This document shows, piece by piece, positions 36,421 through 46,984 of a stretch of DNA of 64,000 nt. A program made the translations under genes and the position numbers. The notes below the pieces were generated by a model. That model was given only the letters and a program-made list of their open reading frames with translations. It made no database searches and had not been told where the DNA came from. Position 1 is the first letter of the stretch. Each line of letters begins with the position of its first letter. This stretch comes from Salticus scenicus (taxonomy: Eukaryota; Arthropoda; Arachnida; Araneae; Salticidae): assembly GCA_963930645.1 (NCBI GenBank), contig OZ005652.1:321294238-321358237 (forward strand), given 5' to 3'.

Positions 36421-36585
36421 GGGTAAGTTGCTGCCGAAGGCAGTGGGGACCCGGATTCCTCACCTTGCGAGGAGTAAATACTTCTACCAAACACAGGGGG
36501 AACTTTAACTTAGGTTATTAATAATAATATGTGATTTTGACTACTAATTTAAATAGTGCTCAGCGAAGCAGGCAAAGCCTGCTAG
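36421..36585 (+). mobile_element. Helitron 3' end
   Basis: Ends with the hairpin GCAGGC-AAA-GCCTGC (36568-36582) and CTAG (36582-36585) followed by T, then a (TA)n tract. The segment 36427-36450 (GCTGCCGAAGGCAGTGGGGA) also occurs in changed form in each unit of the array at 49000-49730. The 5' end was not identified. Confidence 0.65.
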
Positions 36586-36706
36586 TCTATATATATATAT
36601 ATGTTATAGATTCTAAAATTAAATATTTAGATATATATATATATGCGTTAGTGTAATGATTGAACGAGAGCTTTTAAAATATGCTCCTCATGCCAAGTTG
36701 CAATGA

Positions 36707-36708
36707 AA

Positions 36709-36752
<44 letters not shown>
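36707..36752. repeat. (ATT)n microsatellite
   Basis: About fifteen ATT units. Confidence 0.95.
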
Positions 36753-36753
<1 letters not shown>

Positions 36754-36782
36754 TCATTTTATTGCAAGGAATTAATACGTAA

Positions 36783-37560
36783 TCTATGTATATAAAATCG
36801 TTTGTCCTTAGTGAGTGAGTGAGTGATTCATCATCGGCCAGCCCAAACCCTTTTACTTAGAAGCACGAAACTTGATGAAAACATTCCTTCTTTTTCGTAG
36901 ACACCCACTAAGAAAGGTTTCTAGAAAATTCTTCCCCCAAGGAGGGGGATAGAGAATAGAACATGATTTCACAAAAACTTTTATATCTCAAAGGAAAAGA
37001 CAGATATCCGTATTTTTTTTACTTTAAAACATACCTAACGCAAATACCTAAAATCCAATTTCTCAAATTTTAGAAATTCAGCCTTCAAAGGGGGATATGC
37101 ATATTATGTTTTGTGCCCATATATATGGATTTTGTGTTTGTGTTGTTAGAAAATCGATGAAAGCATTTCATAATCCAAAAAAAACTCATGGTGGCATATG
37201 TGGAACAACCACTTCATGTGTTTCTCCAAACTTTACGAAATACTGGTATATACATCTATCAGCATTTGGGGATGACTACACATACGTAGCTAATATATAA
37301 TTCAGAGAATTGCCTGTAGATGTCATTATGGTTCCCTTTTCTGTCGAAATAATCTCTATATACATTAAAAAGAGATGCGTGCTTGTATCCATTGCTTTGT
37401 AGGCAAACGGCTGATGACAGAGCTACAGAATTTTGTATGGAGGTTTGATTTGACCTTTCCTGATGCACCTCGATTACCGATTTACGAATTTAAAATTATT
37501 TTCTCTCTGATTTATTAAAATATATAAATTTCTGAAATGATCGATTCGAAAGATAGAAAC
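36783..37560 (+). mobile_element. Helitron 5' end and probable interior
   Basis: Starts TCTATGTATATAAAATCG after an A, then GTGAGTGAGTGAGTGATTC, ATCATCGGCCAGCCCAAAC and AGAAGCACGAAACTTGATG. I recognise this order as the 5' end of another arthropod Helitron group. The 3' end could not be located; 37560 is an arbitrary limit. Open frames at 37097-37300 (+) and 37259-37468 (-) show no Rep or helicase motif. Confidence 0.5.
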
Positions 37561-37579
37561 GTAAATGTACGAAATCTTT

Positions 37580-37655
37580 CCTTAGACCTAAGCTCAGTTG
37601 GTTAAAGCGTCATACTAATAACACGAAGGTTGTGGTTTCGATCCTCTAAGATTAC
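37580..37655 (+). pseudogene. tRNA-Ile-like pseudogene or SINE head
   Basis: Contains AGCTCAGTTGGTTAAAGCGT (D-arm with A-box), ACTAATAAC (Ile anticodon loop context, AAT) and GTGGTTTCGATCC (T-arm with B-box), in register with tRNA-Ile(AAU). The acceptor strands do not pair and the T-stem is mismatched, so it is a decayed gene or a tRNA-derived SINE head. It cannot be a functional tRNA. Confidence 0.7.
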
Positions 37656-38223
37656 TATACCAGTAGTCCATGTCGATCAGGCATTATATCTGATAAAATA
37701 TTTGATATGGAAAGAAAGAAAAAGCCCGACAACTCTTAAAACTCATTTAATTCTTAAGTACTGTGAGCTACGCCTAGTTGATTCTATTGTTATTCAATTA
37801 TCTTCGGTTTCAGGATAGAAAATCTGAAAAAATATGTAAATATTTGTTCTTTGAAACTAGTTACACATAAATGTACGTAATACTATAAACGAAAATAGTT
37901 AAATTGAAATATTATATTAACTTTAAATTACTGTTATTATATGCAAACATGAACTGTGTATTATTTTATTGAACTTACTTCGATGTATTTTGTTGTATTT
38001 AACACGGACTATAACTGGACAAGATTTAAAAAATCCAAAAGTTAGGAGTTAAAGCATGATAGTAAGACCGATAAACGGACATGAATATCTATTTGATTAT
38101 GATAAGTAATACTCAATATAATTTTCATAATAATAATATTATAGTTTTAAAAAATTAAAGAACACGTTTTTATAGAAATGTGAACTAAAAAGCACAAAAT
38201 ATCTATCTTAGTATTAAAATGCA
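37656..38223. other. unassigned region
   Basis: No gene or element recognised. Confidence 0.45.
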
Positions 38224-38255
38224 GGGTAAGAGAAAATCGTGTGAGTGACACACCA
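38224..38255 (+). mobile_element. isolated Helentron-like 3' terminus
   Basis: GGGTAAGAGAAA (38224-38235) followed by the hairpin GTGTG-AGTGA-CACAC (38239-38253), identical in layout to the ends at 33579-33608 and 43047-43076. Confidence 0.7.
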
Positions 38256-38331
38256 TAATGTTTACATATATTTAAATCTTTAATTAAAATAATTTAGAAT
38301 TAAACAAAAACCTATTTTAAAAAATCTCCCC

Positions 38332-38402
38332 TGACTGGGCTCGAACTCTAAACCTTTAGGTTCGTCACGCGGCTCTTTACCTCGCAGCCACGGCGTTCAC
38401 GT
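38332..38402 (-). repeat. tRNA-like sequence (SINE head)
   Basis: On the minus strand: CCGTGGCTGCGAGGTAAAG (A-box region) and GAGTTCGAGCCCAG (B-box) about 35 bases later. Arms do not form a complete cloverleaf by eye. Just outside is an ACAAACAAACATACA tail-like stretch (38461-38491). Confidence 0.6.
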
Positions 38403-40229
38403 ACGAAGAGTCTTTTTTTTACAATATAGATTTTTTGTTTGCTCCCAGAGTGGTTACAAATATACAAACAAACATACAAACAAACATACATACAGGTGAA
38501 GCTAATAAAATCGTGTTAAAAATACATAAATCAAAGATTTATCAGCTATGAAATTCTGTTTTATCTTAATATTGTTTAATAAAAGTAATACATTTTAAAT
38601 CGAATTAGCTTTCTTATTTGTCAGACTTAATCTAATGTGAGAAAATTTAGAGAGTGTATCTTAATTACGATTTTATAAAAGGAACCTTATGACTATTTAT
38701 TTCATTAGTCTTACGGCTACACGTTTGTGAACTATCTGAATAATTTTATTTCGGTATTTTATACAGTCACGTTTGCCTTAATTTGTTGTCTTGAATTACA
38801 TTATCTGTTATATTTACTCATTTATAATTTTCTTTCTAGGCCTAACATAGTTCCTTTATACACAATATATATAGGGAAATCAAAAGGAAAATATACCAAA
38901 TACTTGTGAAGGTGGTTACAATACAACTTATATTTATTTTATTTTATTGATGTAAAATGTTATTAACTAATAAAATATTATTCATAAAGTAAGTTTTTCA
39001 TTTATTTTTTTAAGAAATGATGATATAATAAATGGTATGATAAGAAAGCGATGTGCTAAGAAGTGATTTAAAAAAAGGAAATAAAAATCATATAAAGTCA
39101 AATTAACCTCACTTTATTTTATCAAATAATGTTAACTATAGATTTGTAGATTATTCTGAAATGTAAATTTGGTATTTGGCAACAGCTTGATATTATGTAT
39201 GATTGCTTATCACTTAAAACTTATATCTAGATTGTAGCAATGGAAGAAATTTTTTAATAATATTAAACATTCAATGTTAAATAATCTCACTTGTTTATAT
39301 CTCTGCAAATGGGATAATTTATGTCGTGAACACAAATTTGTTTACACTTATAAGCTCCTTTTCTAAAAAATAATTTATAATATTGAGCTATTTATATTTC
39401 ATAATTTTCCTTTTGTTACGGATATATCAATTAGATTACGATCTGAAAATTTTTATATTCAGTTAATCTCCTCACAATTACAATTAAGTATTCTGTGTAG
39501 TTAAGGAAAAAATAAACTACTGGGAAATTTCAGAGATATTTCACCTTCCTCAGTCTCTTATAAAACAAACTCACGTGTATCTAAGACTGTCTGTAAAGTG
39601 TTCTAAAAAACTGAGCATGACCTTGGATTAGGGTGTGAAGATTTGCTTCACTGAGTGCACTTTTCTTTTTTTAGGAAAAAGGAAATGAATATTTTCTATG
39701 AAATGCATGTGTGAGGTTTCACTTTAAAAAAATAATTCTTTCCGCATTTATTTTTATTTAGGTTGATGAACTATAATAAAAATATAGGTAAAAGAATATT
39801 TTTTGTAGGAATTATGTTCAATTATTTGTCATATAATCGTAAACAAAAGAAATGGATTTTGTGTATTTTCTCGTGAGATTACCGATTGTACCAATTGAAC
39901 TTTGTTAAGGTAACATGTTGTTTCCCTATCGACAATTAATATCCGTTTAGATCAGATTTTCTTTTTTCTTTTTGCTGTTGTTGTTGTTATTTTAGCTTTA
40001 TTATTTTAAGAAACAGTTGTAATTTACATATTTGGGGGTGCCGGATTTATGATTATGAGAATATTTCCAATAAAACTAAAAATGACAGTGATATTTAACA
40101 GAGGAATACCAAGGTTCCTTTAGTATCGGGTTTCTATTAAAGTCATTTTGGTACATTAAGGCTCAATATAACGAGATTTATAATGAGGCTTAAACTTGGT
40201 TCTAAAGCAGTACGAATATCCAGTCCTTA
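38403..40229. other. unassigned AT-rich region
   Basis: No gene recognised; the 60-codon frame at 38727-38909 lacks motifs. Confidence 0.45.
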
Positions 40230-40300
40230 ACCGAAAATCGAACCTGGCATTTGTTAAGCCCGGCATCTGAAGTCCAAAGGGCTAATCATTCTCGGTAGAG
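40230..40300 (-). repeat. tRNA-derived SINE head (family 2)
   Basis: B-box GGTTCGATTTT (rc of 40234-40244) and A-box-like TAGCCCTTTGG (rc of 40274-40284), with AATGATTAGC just upstream as in 22885-22952. Confidence 0.6.
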
Positions 40301-40528
40301 TAGGATACCGCAATTAAATAATCTATACATGTTTATACCACGAAAAATGCTAATTGGAACACTTTTTACTCGAAAAATTATTTTTCCAGACACCTTTATA
40401 GGCGCTACTTGTGGGCACCTTCGAATTTTCTTTTCTCCGAAGAGGCGAAATGAAATGGATATTGATTGAAATTGCATATTTAAATAACCCACGTAATATA
40501 TCTGTTTCATTAATTTGTTAAAACAACA

Positions 40529-40567
<39 letters not shown>

Positions 40568-41664
40568 GCAATCTGTGTTACAAATTGAAAACAAATTACT
40601 TCTGAAAAATTAATAACCCATTGTTTTATTTAAAATTAGACATAATTTGTAAATAATACTTACATCAACACTTTGCGTGATAATCTTATAAACACTTAAG
40701 CTAGAAATTCTTTGTTTTAGATGTCTACTGGAATTGCTCATATTTTTCCCGAAAACTGTAAATAATTTTTTCAAAATTTAGAAAAAATTAATGACTTACG
40801 AATTTGTTGAATTATTTCGATCTTATTTTGAATAAAATTAATTGGTTTCCCATTTCCCATTCAAAATTTATAAGAAAGTATTGAACTGTACCCCTCACAT
40901 AAACCCACTTTTAAATTCAAAGAGACAGTGGTGGATAAGGTTGTCCACCATTGTTTCATGATTACACTGCGTCGTACTAAAAGGGGAACCAATAAAAATA
41001 TTATATTTCAATGCAAAATTAAAAATTAAACGCAATAGTTAATATCTATATATTTGTTTTTATCATGAAAGGCAAAGGGTAGAAGAATTGAATTAAAATT
41101 GAGCAGTGACAGAATTTTATTTCCTTACTCAAAACTTCAAAAAAAAAAGTTAAATATTCTTTTGTTAAGTTAAATCCTTTGGACGGTACTTTAAACTACC
41201 ATTAGTTTACAAAGCGTATAAAATAGAATTTTTGTAAGAAATGTCAAAAGTAGAGATAAAGGAAGATAAAAATTGAACGTATATACGAGTATACCAATTT
41301 AATTGCCGTACAAACCATTACACGATACATGTAGCCACTTTTGTTCAATAAAGGGTTTTATAGAATGCTCTTGCTGTTTTTATATGGCTTTTTTCACGAT
41401 TTTTCCGTGTGTTACAAAGATTTCCTATTAATACCTCAAGAATATCCTACCAATCTCAGAAAATATGTAAGGGACTTAAAAAGTAAATACTTTTTTTACA
41501 TGTTTTTAAGGTCCAAATATCTTTTTCAACCTCTGTGTACCATTGGTACACTAAAATACTAACTCACAAAATCATTTTTAATCCTTATGAGGTAATACAC
41601 ATGATTTTCATTGCACATATCATTAAAAATTACCTCATATAACTGAAATATATATATATATATA
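40301..41664. other. unassigned region with (TA)n
   Basis: (TA)n at 40533-40563. The 102-codon minus frame 40286-40594 crosses that repeat and the SINE head, so I do not call it. No gene recognised. Confidence 0.45.
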
Positions 41665-41700
41665 CTAGCAAACCCATGCGAAATTTTCGCATTTTATTTC
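41665..41700 (-). mobile_element. Helitron 3' terminus
   Basis: On the minus strand: perfect hairpin ATGCGAAA/TTTCGCAT (41676-41692), then GGGTTTG, CTAG (rc of 41665-41668) and T, abutting (TA)n. The 5' end was not found. Confidence 0.65.
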
Positions 41701-41956
41701 TTTCCTTATTTATTACTTTTAAAATTCGAAACTCATAAATATTATATGAATTTCACTACTTAATTAAAATTTTAATTCACCAGTCGCCAAATTATTACCA
41801 GAATTAAATTAATATTGTGCAATAGGGAAACTAAAATCATACAAAGAAAGGTTTCGAAATAAAATTCATAACTGACGACTCAGTTTTTATACTTCCGCAA
41901 GGCAGCACTGTTTTAGTATAGGGCCCCCCCCCCCCATGAACAACTTTTATATTTCT

Positions 41957-42006
41957 TTCGAGATGTTGGTGGTGATTTTTTATTTATTTATTTGGGCATA
42001 ATAATG

Positions 42007-42011
<5 letters not shown>
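41957..42011 (+). repeat. ~55 bp direct repeat, left copy
   Basis: TCGAGATGTTGGTGGTGATT ... TTATTTATTTGGGCATAATA, repeated at 43199-43255. The pair brackets the Helentron-like copy at 42059-43077. Confidence 0.75.
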
Positions 42012-42042
<31 letters not shown>

Positions 42043-42058
42043 AACTGATTTGTATTAC

Positions 42059-43077
42059 TTTCTCTTACCCATAAGGTAGAGAAAGTATTGTTTTGGGTCA
42101 AATTTTCGAACTCGAGATTTTGTTATATTTACACGTTTTGAGGCCCCCTGAATACGAAAATCATGCTTTTAGCAAATGGTCTGTGTGTGTATGTCTGTGT
42201 GTCTGTCTGTTATCAGCATATCTCAAAAACAAATTATGGCAGAAAGTTCAAACTTGGTATTCTAAATGTGTATCATATAGGGATGCTACAGTAAGCTTTT
42301 CGTTAAGATCAAGCAAATGGTTCGTGTACAGGGACAATCAAGAGAATTCTAATACATTACGTCTATGGGGGAAATTGCAGGAAAGTAGAGTTTAACGTCT
42401 ATAGACTGCATTAAACCAAATGAAACGAATATATATTTTTTGTGATAGAGATAGTTAACTGGGAAAAATTTTTTTGTGTATGTAGGAGCCTCGCCTCCCC
42501 CCCACCCTCTGGGGGGGAAGTCCCCCCTCGAGGGGAGTAAATTTTCATGATGGGTATCTTTCAAAAGAGCTCGCCAATACCTTTAAAACGAATGGTTGAA
42601 CCATCGATATGCGATAATTTAAAACAAAGTTATAGATTTTTTTTACTTTTAACGAAAAAAAAAACTTGGGAAAAAAAATCGTACTTTTTTTTTTTTTTAA
42701 TATTGAGAATAAAATTGACTTTTTTTGGATATTTGGTGTTATACTACTTCTCTAATATGGAAATCGTCTGCCTTATCATTAAAGATAATTTTTTTAAATA
42801 ATAATTTTAATAAATTATTTTTTAAAAAGAGAATTATTTTTTAATAATCGAATTAAATTCAATATAAATGTAGATGCTTTAATGAAACGGGGTGTTGAGG
42901 GGGAACGGTAGCCCCCCTCACACAAAACTAATTATCATATAAAACTCTTCAGAAGCCTAATATGAATTGTTTAACATAGGTTTACATAACATTACTCGTT
43001 ATCTTACCTCTTAATCTGCAACCTGTATTTATAGTATTAAATTTCAGGGTAAGAGAAAGTCGTGTGAGTGACACACC
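42059..43077 (+). mobile_element. Helentron-like non-autonomous element (copy C)
   Basis: Same plan as copy B: TTTCTCTTACCC at 42059-42070, GAGAAAGTATTGTTTTGGGT, TGTCTG microsatellite (42181-42210), one central monomer, C/G-run block (42490-42535), GATGGGTATCTTTCAAAAG, then GGGTAAGAGAAA (43047-43058) and hairpin GTGTG-AGTGA-CACAC (43062-43076). It aligns with copy B over nearly its whole length, apart from the homopolymer tracts. No protein coded; the 100- and 84-codon frames are artefacts. Confidence 0.75.
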
Positions 43078-43084
43078 AGGTTAT

Positions 43085-43172
43085 TTAATTAATAAAAAAT
43101 TTAGTTAGTAAAGATTAAAATATTATTACGCACCCCGCCATAAAAATACTTTAAATTATAACTCTTTAATGC
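43085..43172 (+). repeat. fragment of the 43612-44192 foldback
   Basis: AATAAAAAATTTAGTTAGTA ... ACGCACCCCG ... matches 43890-43985 almost base for base. Confidence 0.8.
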
Positions 43173-43198
43173 AGTTGTCAAGTAGTTTTCAAGTAGTT

Positions 43199-43255
43199 TG
43201 TCGAGATGTTGGTGATGATTTTTTATTTATTTATTTGGGCATAATAATAATTAAA
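43199..43255 (+). repeat. ~55 bp direct repeat, right copy
   Basis: Second copy of 41957-42011. Confidence 0.75.
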
Positions 43256-43611
43256 AAAAAAAAAGATTCCTATTTTGATTATACTTTTTATAATCTGTTT
43301 TTTCAGTCAATTTATAATAATAACTCATATTTTGTAGTATATATGTTTAAGGTATTGATAGGTTTAAATTGACACTTACAAAGATTCTTAAGATTCAAAT
43401 TTTAAAAATACACTTTTCCATGAAACATTCTTATCAGACAAGTGTCATTATTTTTTCTTATTACATCGTTGAGCTTAGACCGCTTGCGCAAATATTGTCC
43501 GTTTATAAATATTACTTTTTGTCCTCGCGTATTTTATTAATTTCGTCACTATCATGTCGTTTCGACAAAAGTTAATCGTAACTGGACCACGTTATATAAA
43601 TATAATCTCAT

Positions 43612-44192
43612 AAAAAACCATACTATTGTAAAGTCCCCCCTCCCAGAAAAACTCTTACCTTTCTTAAGCAGCCAAAAAAAGAATTGATGTCAAATTTCTC
43701 TGCCGCTATTGAATCCCGGGAACTCAATGGCTAGTTTAATGAAGATCTGCCAATAACACTGCATGTATCTTTCTAATGAATCAATCTCTTTCAATATTCT
43801 TTGTTATCTGTGTTAGTTTTGTGGCTGTATTATAAAGTTATAATTTAAAGTATTTTTAAGGCGGGGTGCGTCCCCTATGTAGAAGTTTTAATCAATAAAA
43901 AATTTAGTTAGTAAAGATTAAAATATTATTACGCACCCCGGCGTAAAATACTTTAAATTATAATTTTATAATGCAGCCAAAAACTAACACAGATTACTAG
44001 AATATTGAAAGAGATTATGATATAATAGAAAGATACATGCAGTGTTATTGGCAGATCTTCATTAAGCTAGCCATTCAGTTCCCGGGATTCAATAGCGGCG
44101 GCGAAATTTGATATCAATCCTTTTTTTGGCCGCTTAAGAAAGGTGAGAGTTTTTGCTGGGAGGGGTGACTTTTACAATAGTATTGTTTTTTT
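43612..44192. mobile_element. foldback element, ~580 bp
   Basis: Inverted arms start CATACTATTGTAAAGTCCCC on the left and (reverse-complemented) AATACTATTGTAAAAGTCAC on the right. They run through GCTATTGAATCCCGGGAACT, AATAACACTGCATGTATCTT and GGGGTGCGT/ACGCACCCC. The centre is about 43900. No coding. A piece of its right end recurs at 44256-44316. Confidence 0.8.
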
Positions 44193-44255
44193 TATATCAT
44201 ATATCACTTCTTTTTGCAGGTTTTGTATGTGCTTTTATGAATATAATACGTATGC

Positions 44256-44316
44256 ATAAGAAAGGTAAAAGTTTTTGCTGGGCGGGGTGACTTTTACAAT
44301 AGTATTGTTTTTTATA
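44256..44316 (+). repeat. duplicated right end of the foldback
   Basis: AAGAAAGGTAAAAGTTTTTG ... GACTTTTACAATAGTATTG copies 44137-44186. Confidence 0.8.
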
Positions 44317-44465
44317 AGATATCTCTTATGCATATGCTTTGTATATGCTTATGTATATGCTTGTTATGTATATGCTTTTAAAAAGTATAATACTTATGCA
44401 TAATGAATATATCTGTGTAATAGATCAATAAAAATCGTGTGTGTTTTGCATATAAGCAAATATAG

Positions 44466-45069
44466 TGTTACGAATATCTAAATTGCTAGTTATTTTTTTG
44501 TGATTTCTTTCTAAGAGACTTAGATTATAAAATATCAATTTTCCACATTCCTAGCTTGTTTCCGCGTTAAAAAAGCTCCTTTCCCGTTAAAAACACGCTT
44601 TATCAGGGCATGTAATGGAATTGGCGACGACTTTATCGCTCCTTGACAACTATTTTGACGAACTTGGTGAAAAAACCTTTATTATCGATATACCCATTGT
44701 CCAAGCTGTAACTCGATTATTACGGAAGTTACCGTAAAATTCTGGATTAATGGCAGGCTATAAAAGGGGTCCTGTTTCGACCACTGAGGTGAGTTTCTCG
44801 CTAAGATTTTACTGGATAGAAAGTTCTGCTTGACTAAGTCTCTACCATTGAATTGCAGCCTATTTCTGTATGTTATGATTATGGTATCGTTTGTGCTGTA
44901 ATTTTTTATGTTGTCAGCTGTTATTTAAGCTGCGCGTTCTGGTGAAACGCAAGTTGATACTGTGTTTAACAGATCTGCAATCTTCCGAAACATTCGTAAA
45001 TAAATTTTTAAACCTCTGTAAGGTTCGTCTTTCATTCATAGAAAATTCACAAGCCCCGAATTCGCAACA
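44466..45069 (+). mobile_element. solo LTR (copy 1)
   Basis: Begins TGTTACG and ends CGCAACA (imperfect inverted ends TG...CA). It contains a TATAAAAGG promoter box (44759-44767) and a downstream AATAAA polyadenylation signal (44999-45004). It is homologous in order and content to 57776-58392, which is what identifies both as LTRs. No gag or pol is adjacent on either side. A 4-5 bp target duplication is not clear (ATAG before, ATAT after). Family (Gypsy or other) is not determined. Confidence 0.65.
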
Positions 45070-45547
45070 ATATATTTGTCTAATGCGTATATATTATGTG
45101 AGTGTGTAATTCTTAGGAAATCCATGTTTATGAATATGTATTTATATGATGCGTGTGTTTCATATTGACATTCGAATGAAATTGCATTGTATTTATTCCT
45201 TTAAATTGTACTTAATGCCACTTGTGTCATTTTTATTGCTTGTAATTTCATAATTAAAAATATGAATTGACTTCACTCGAGTTTCTGAACATTTAGTAAT
45301 TAATGATGTTTAAAAAGGTTGAATCGGAAGAACAATTTAGTAGGTAACCGAACGTGAGAAGTTTTCCATTAGAAAACTGTCATGCAATTTAGTACATTTG
45401 GCGATTGATGCTCATAACGAGACCCAACGGTAATTCAGTTTAATATATTAAGTATTTCAGATGTTTTTTGCTAATATAATTGATAAACAATTGTAAAAAT
45501 TTTACCTTTAATGCAGCCAAGATTGTAGCCAGATAAAAATTTCAGAG
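45070..45547. other. unassigned spacer
   Basis: Nothing recognised between the solo LTR and the Penelope insertion. Confidence 0.5.
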
Positions 45548-45563
45548 TAGGTTCAATATTTAA
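45548..45563 (+). repeat. 16 bp target-site duplication, left
   Basis: TAGGTTCAATATTTAA, identical to 48812-48827. Confidence 0.9.
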
Positions 45564-45612
45564 AACAGGAATAAACTACTACGTCAGAAACGCCAAAGAA
45601 AAATTATTGAGG

Positions 45613-45658
45613 TGCATACAGCTGTTTCGGTAGCCTAAAGCGTACCGTCATCAGTGCA
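45613..45658 (-). ncRNA. hammerhead ribozyme (left copy)
   Basis: Exact reverse complement of 48685-48730. It lies at the outer end of the minus-strand copy. Confidence 0.82.
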
Positions 45659-45800
45659 AAAAAATAATTCTGAATCTGGAGAAGTACTCGTATATATAGG
45701 AGAGGGACCGGGTTTAGTTCAACCAATAGGATTACGGAAGAGGTGGGGAGTGTGGCCAATAAGAATTAAGGAATGTGTAGCTGTGTAAACAGTAGAAAAA

Positions 45801-46984
45801 TTAAGGAAATGTGGACTGAATGTAAAATTTCCAACAATCAGACAAATAGGGAACAGCGAAATCACAATTTACAAGGTTTTTAAAATTTTTATAAATATGA
45901 AAAGCTTCAAAGAAATCGAGTTCATGAATGGATTTAGGTCTGCAAATTATTTTAGCTGAATTAAATTTAAAATTATGATTTTCCTCCCAGCAATGTTTAG
46001 AAATAGCCGATTTATTGGTTTCTTGTTTGCGGACGTAATTCATATGTTCTTTTAGACGAAATTTAAGACTGCGTTTAGTTTGGCCAATATATGATAAACC
46101 ACACTGACAGGATATACTATAAATGCCCCAAGAATTATGCATATCAATAGGATCTTTTAACTGAGAAAAGGTGAGTTTATTGGAAGGCGAAAATATTATT
46201 TTAAAATCATATTGTTTGAGAATTTTAGCTATGGTTTGACTGGTTTTAGAAAAATAGGGTAAAACAATACTGATATTAGAAGTGACTGATTTAGTAGACG
46301 AAATACGAGGGAGTTGTAATTTTTGGATAGCTTTGTCTATAATGGAAGGATCATAACCTCTGTCAATTGCGATGGCTTTCAGGTATTTAATTTCAGATTT
46401 AAATAAAATAGGATTACTAGGCTAAACCTTCAGACTGACGATAGAATTTATTTTGGAAAGAAAAAGTGGTTTGTGATAAACAAATGCGGGTAAGAGAAAT
46501 TAATTCTTGTATTTCAAAAGAGGTGAAATGAAACTCTTTTAATCTATTTTCGAGACAACAGAGGGCGCCACTTATTGGAACATTAGTGAAAAGAGATTTT
46601 ACATCAAAAGAAACCATAGTGAGATTAGTGTGAGGGCAATTTTGAATATTTTTTGCAAAATTTATGGAATTCTTAACAGTATAACTATTAGCAGCAAGAA
46701 GTGGAGCAAAAATTGTGGTGAGAAATTTAGCTAGATTATAGGAAGCAGTACCGATATTAGAGACTATTGGACGAAATGGAATATTGGGTTTGTGAACTTT
46801 TGGTAAAGCATAAAATCTGGCACAATTAGCAATAGAAGGGATAAGATGGGATTTAGTCGAGTTCAATAATAAGGGGCAAGATTTTATAGCAGATTTAATT
46901 TTATTTAATTCTTGGGGAGAGGGGTCACGGGGCAGAGGAATGTATGGGCCATCATTAATTAGTTCAGTAACACTTTCGATGTAT
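45801..46984 (-). pseudogene. Penelope-like RT/endonuclease, internally deleted copy
   Basis: Reading 46984 down, this copy supplies four more upstream codons (YIES before VTELIND) than the plus copy, then the N-terminal RT region as far as ...RQSEGLA. At 46416-46419 a 4-base filler creates a TAG stop. 390 bp corresponding to 47538-47927 are missing, including the MGSPLSP and YVDD motifs. After the gap the frame is shifted. It then encodes the C-terminal part, with WGIYSISC and YIGQTKRSL of the GIY-YIG nuclease, up to the stop at 45801-45803. It cannot make an active RT. Retained parts give the same protein as the plus copy, so the deletion is young or occurred during insertion. Confidence 0.92.

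Noticed and set aside
37411..37420. CTGATGA as a hammerhead core
   Set aside because: Lacks the GAAA box and pairing strands.
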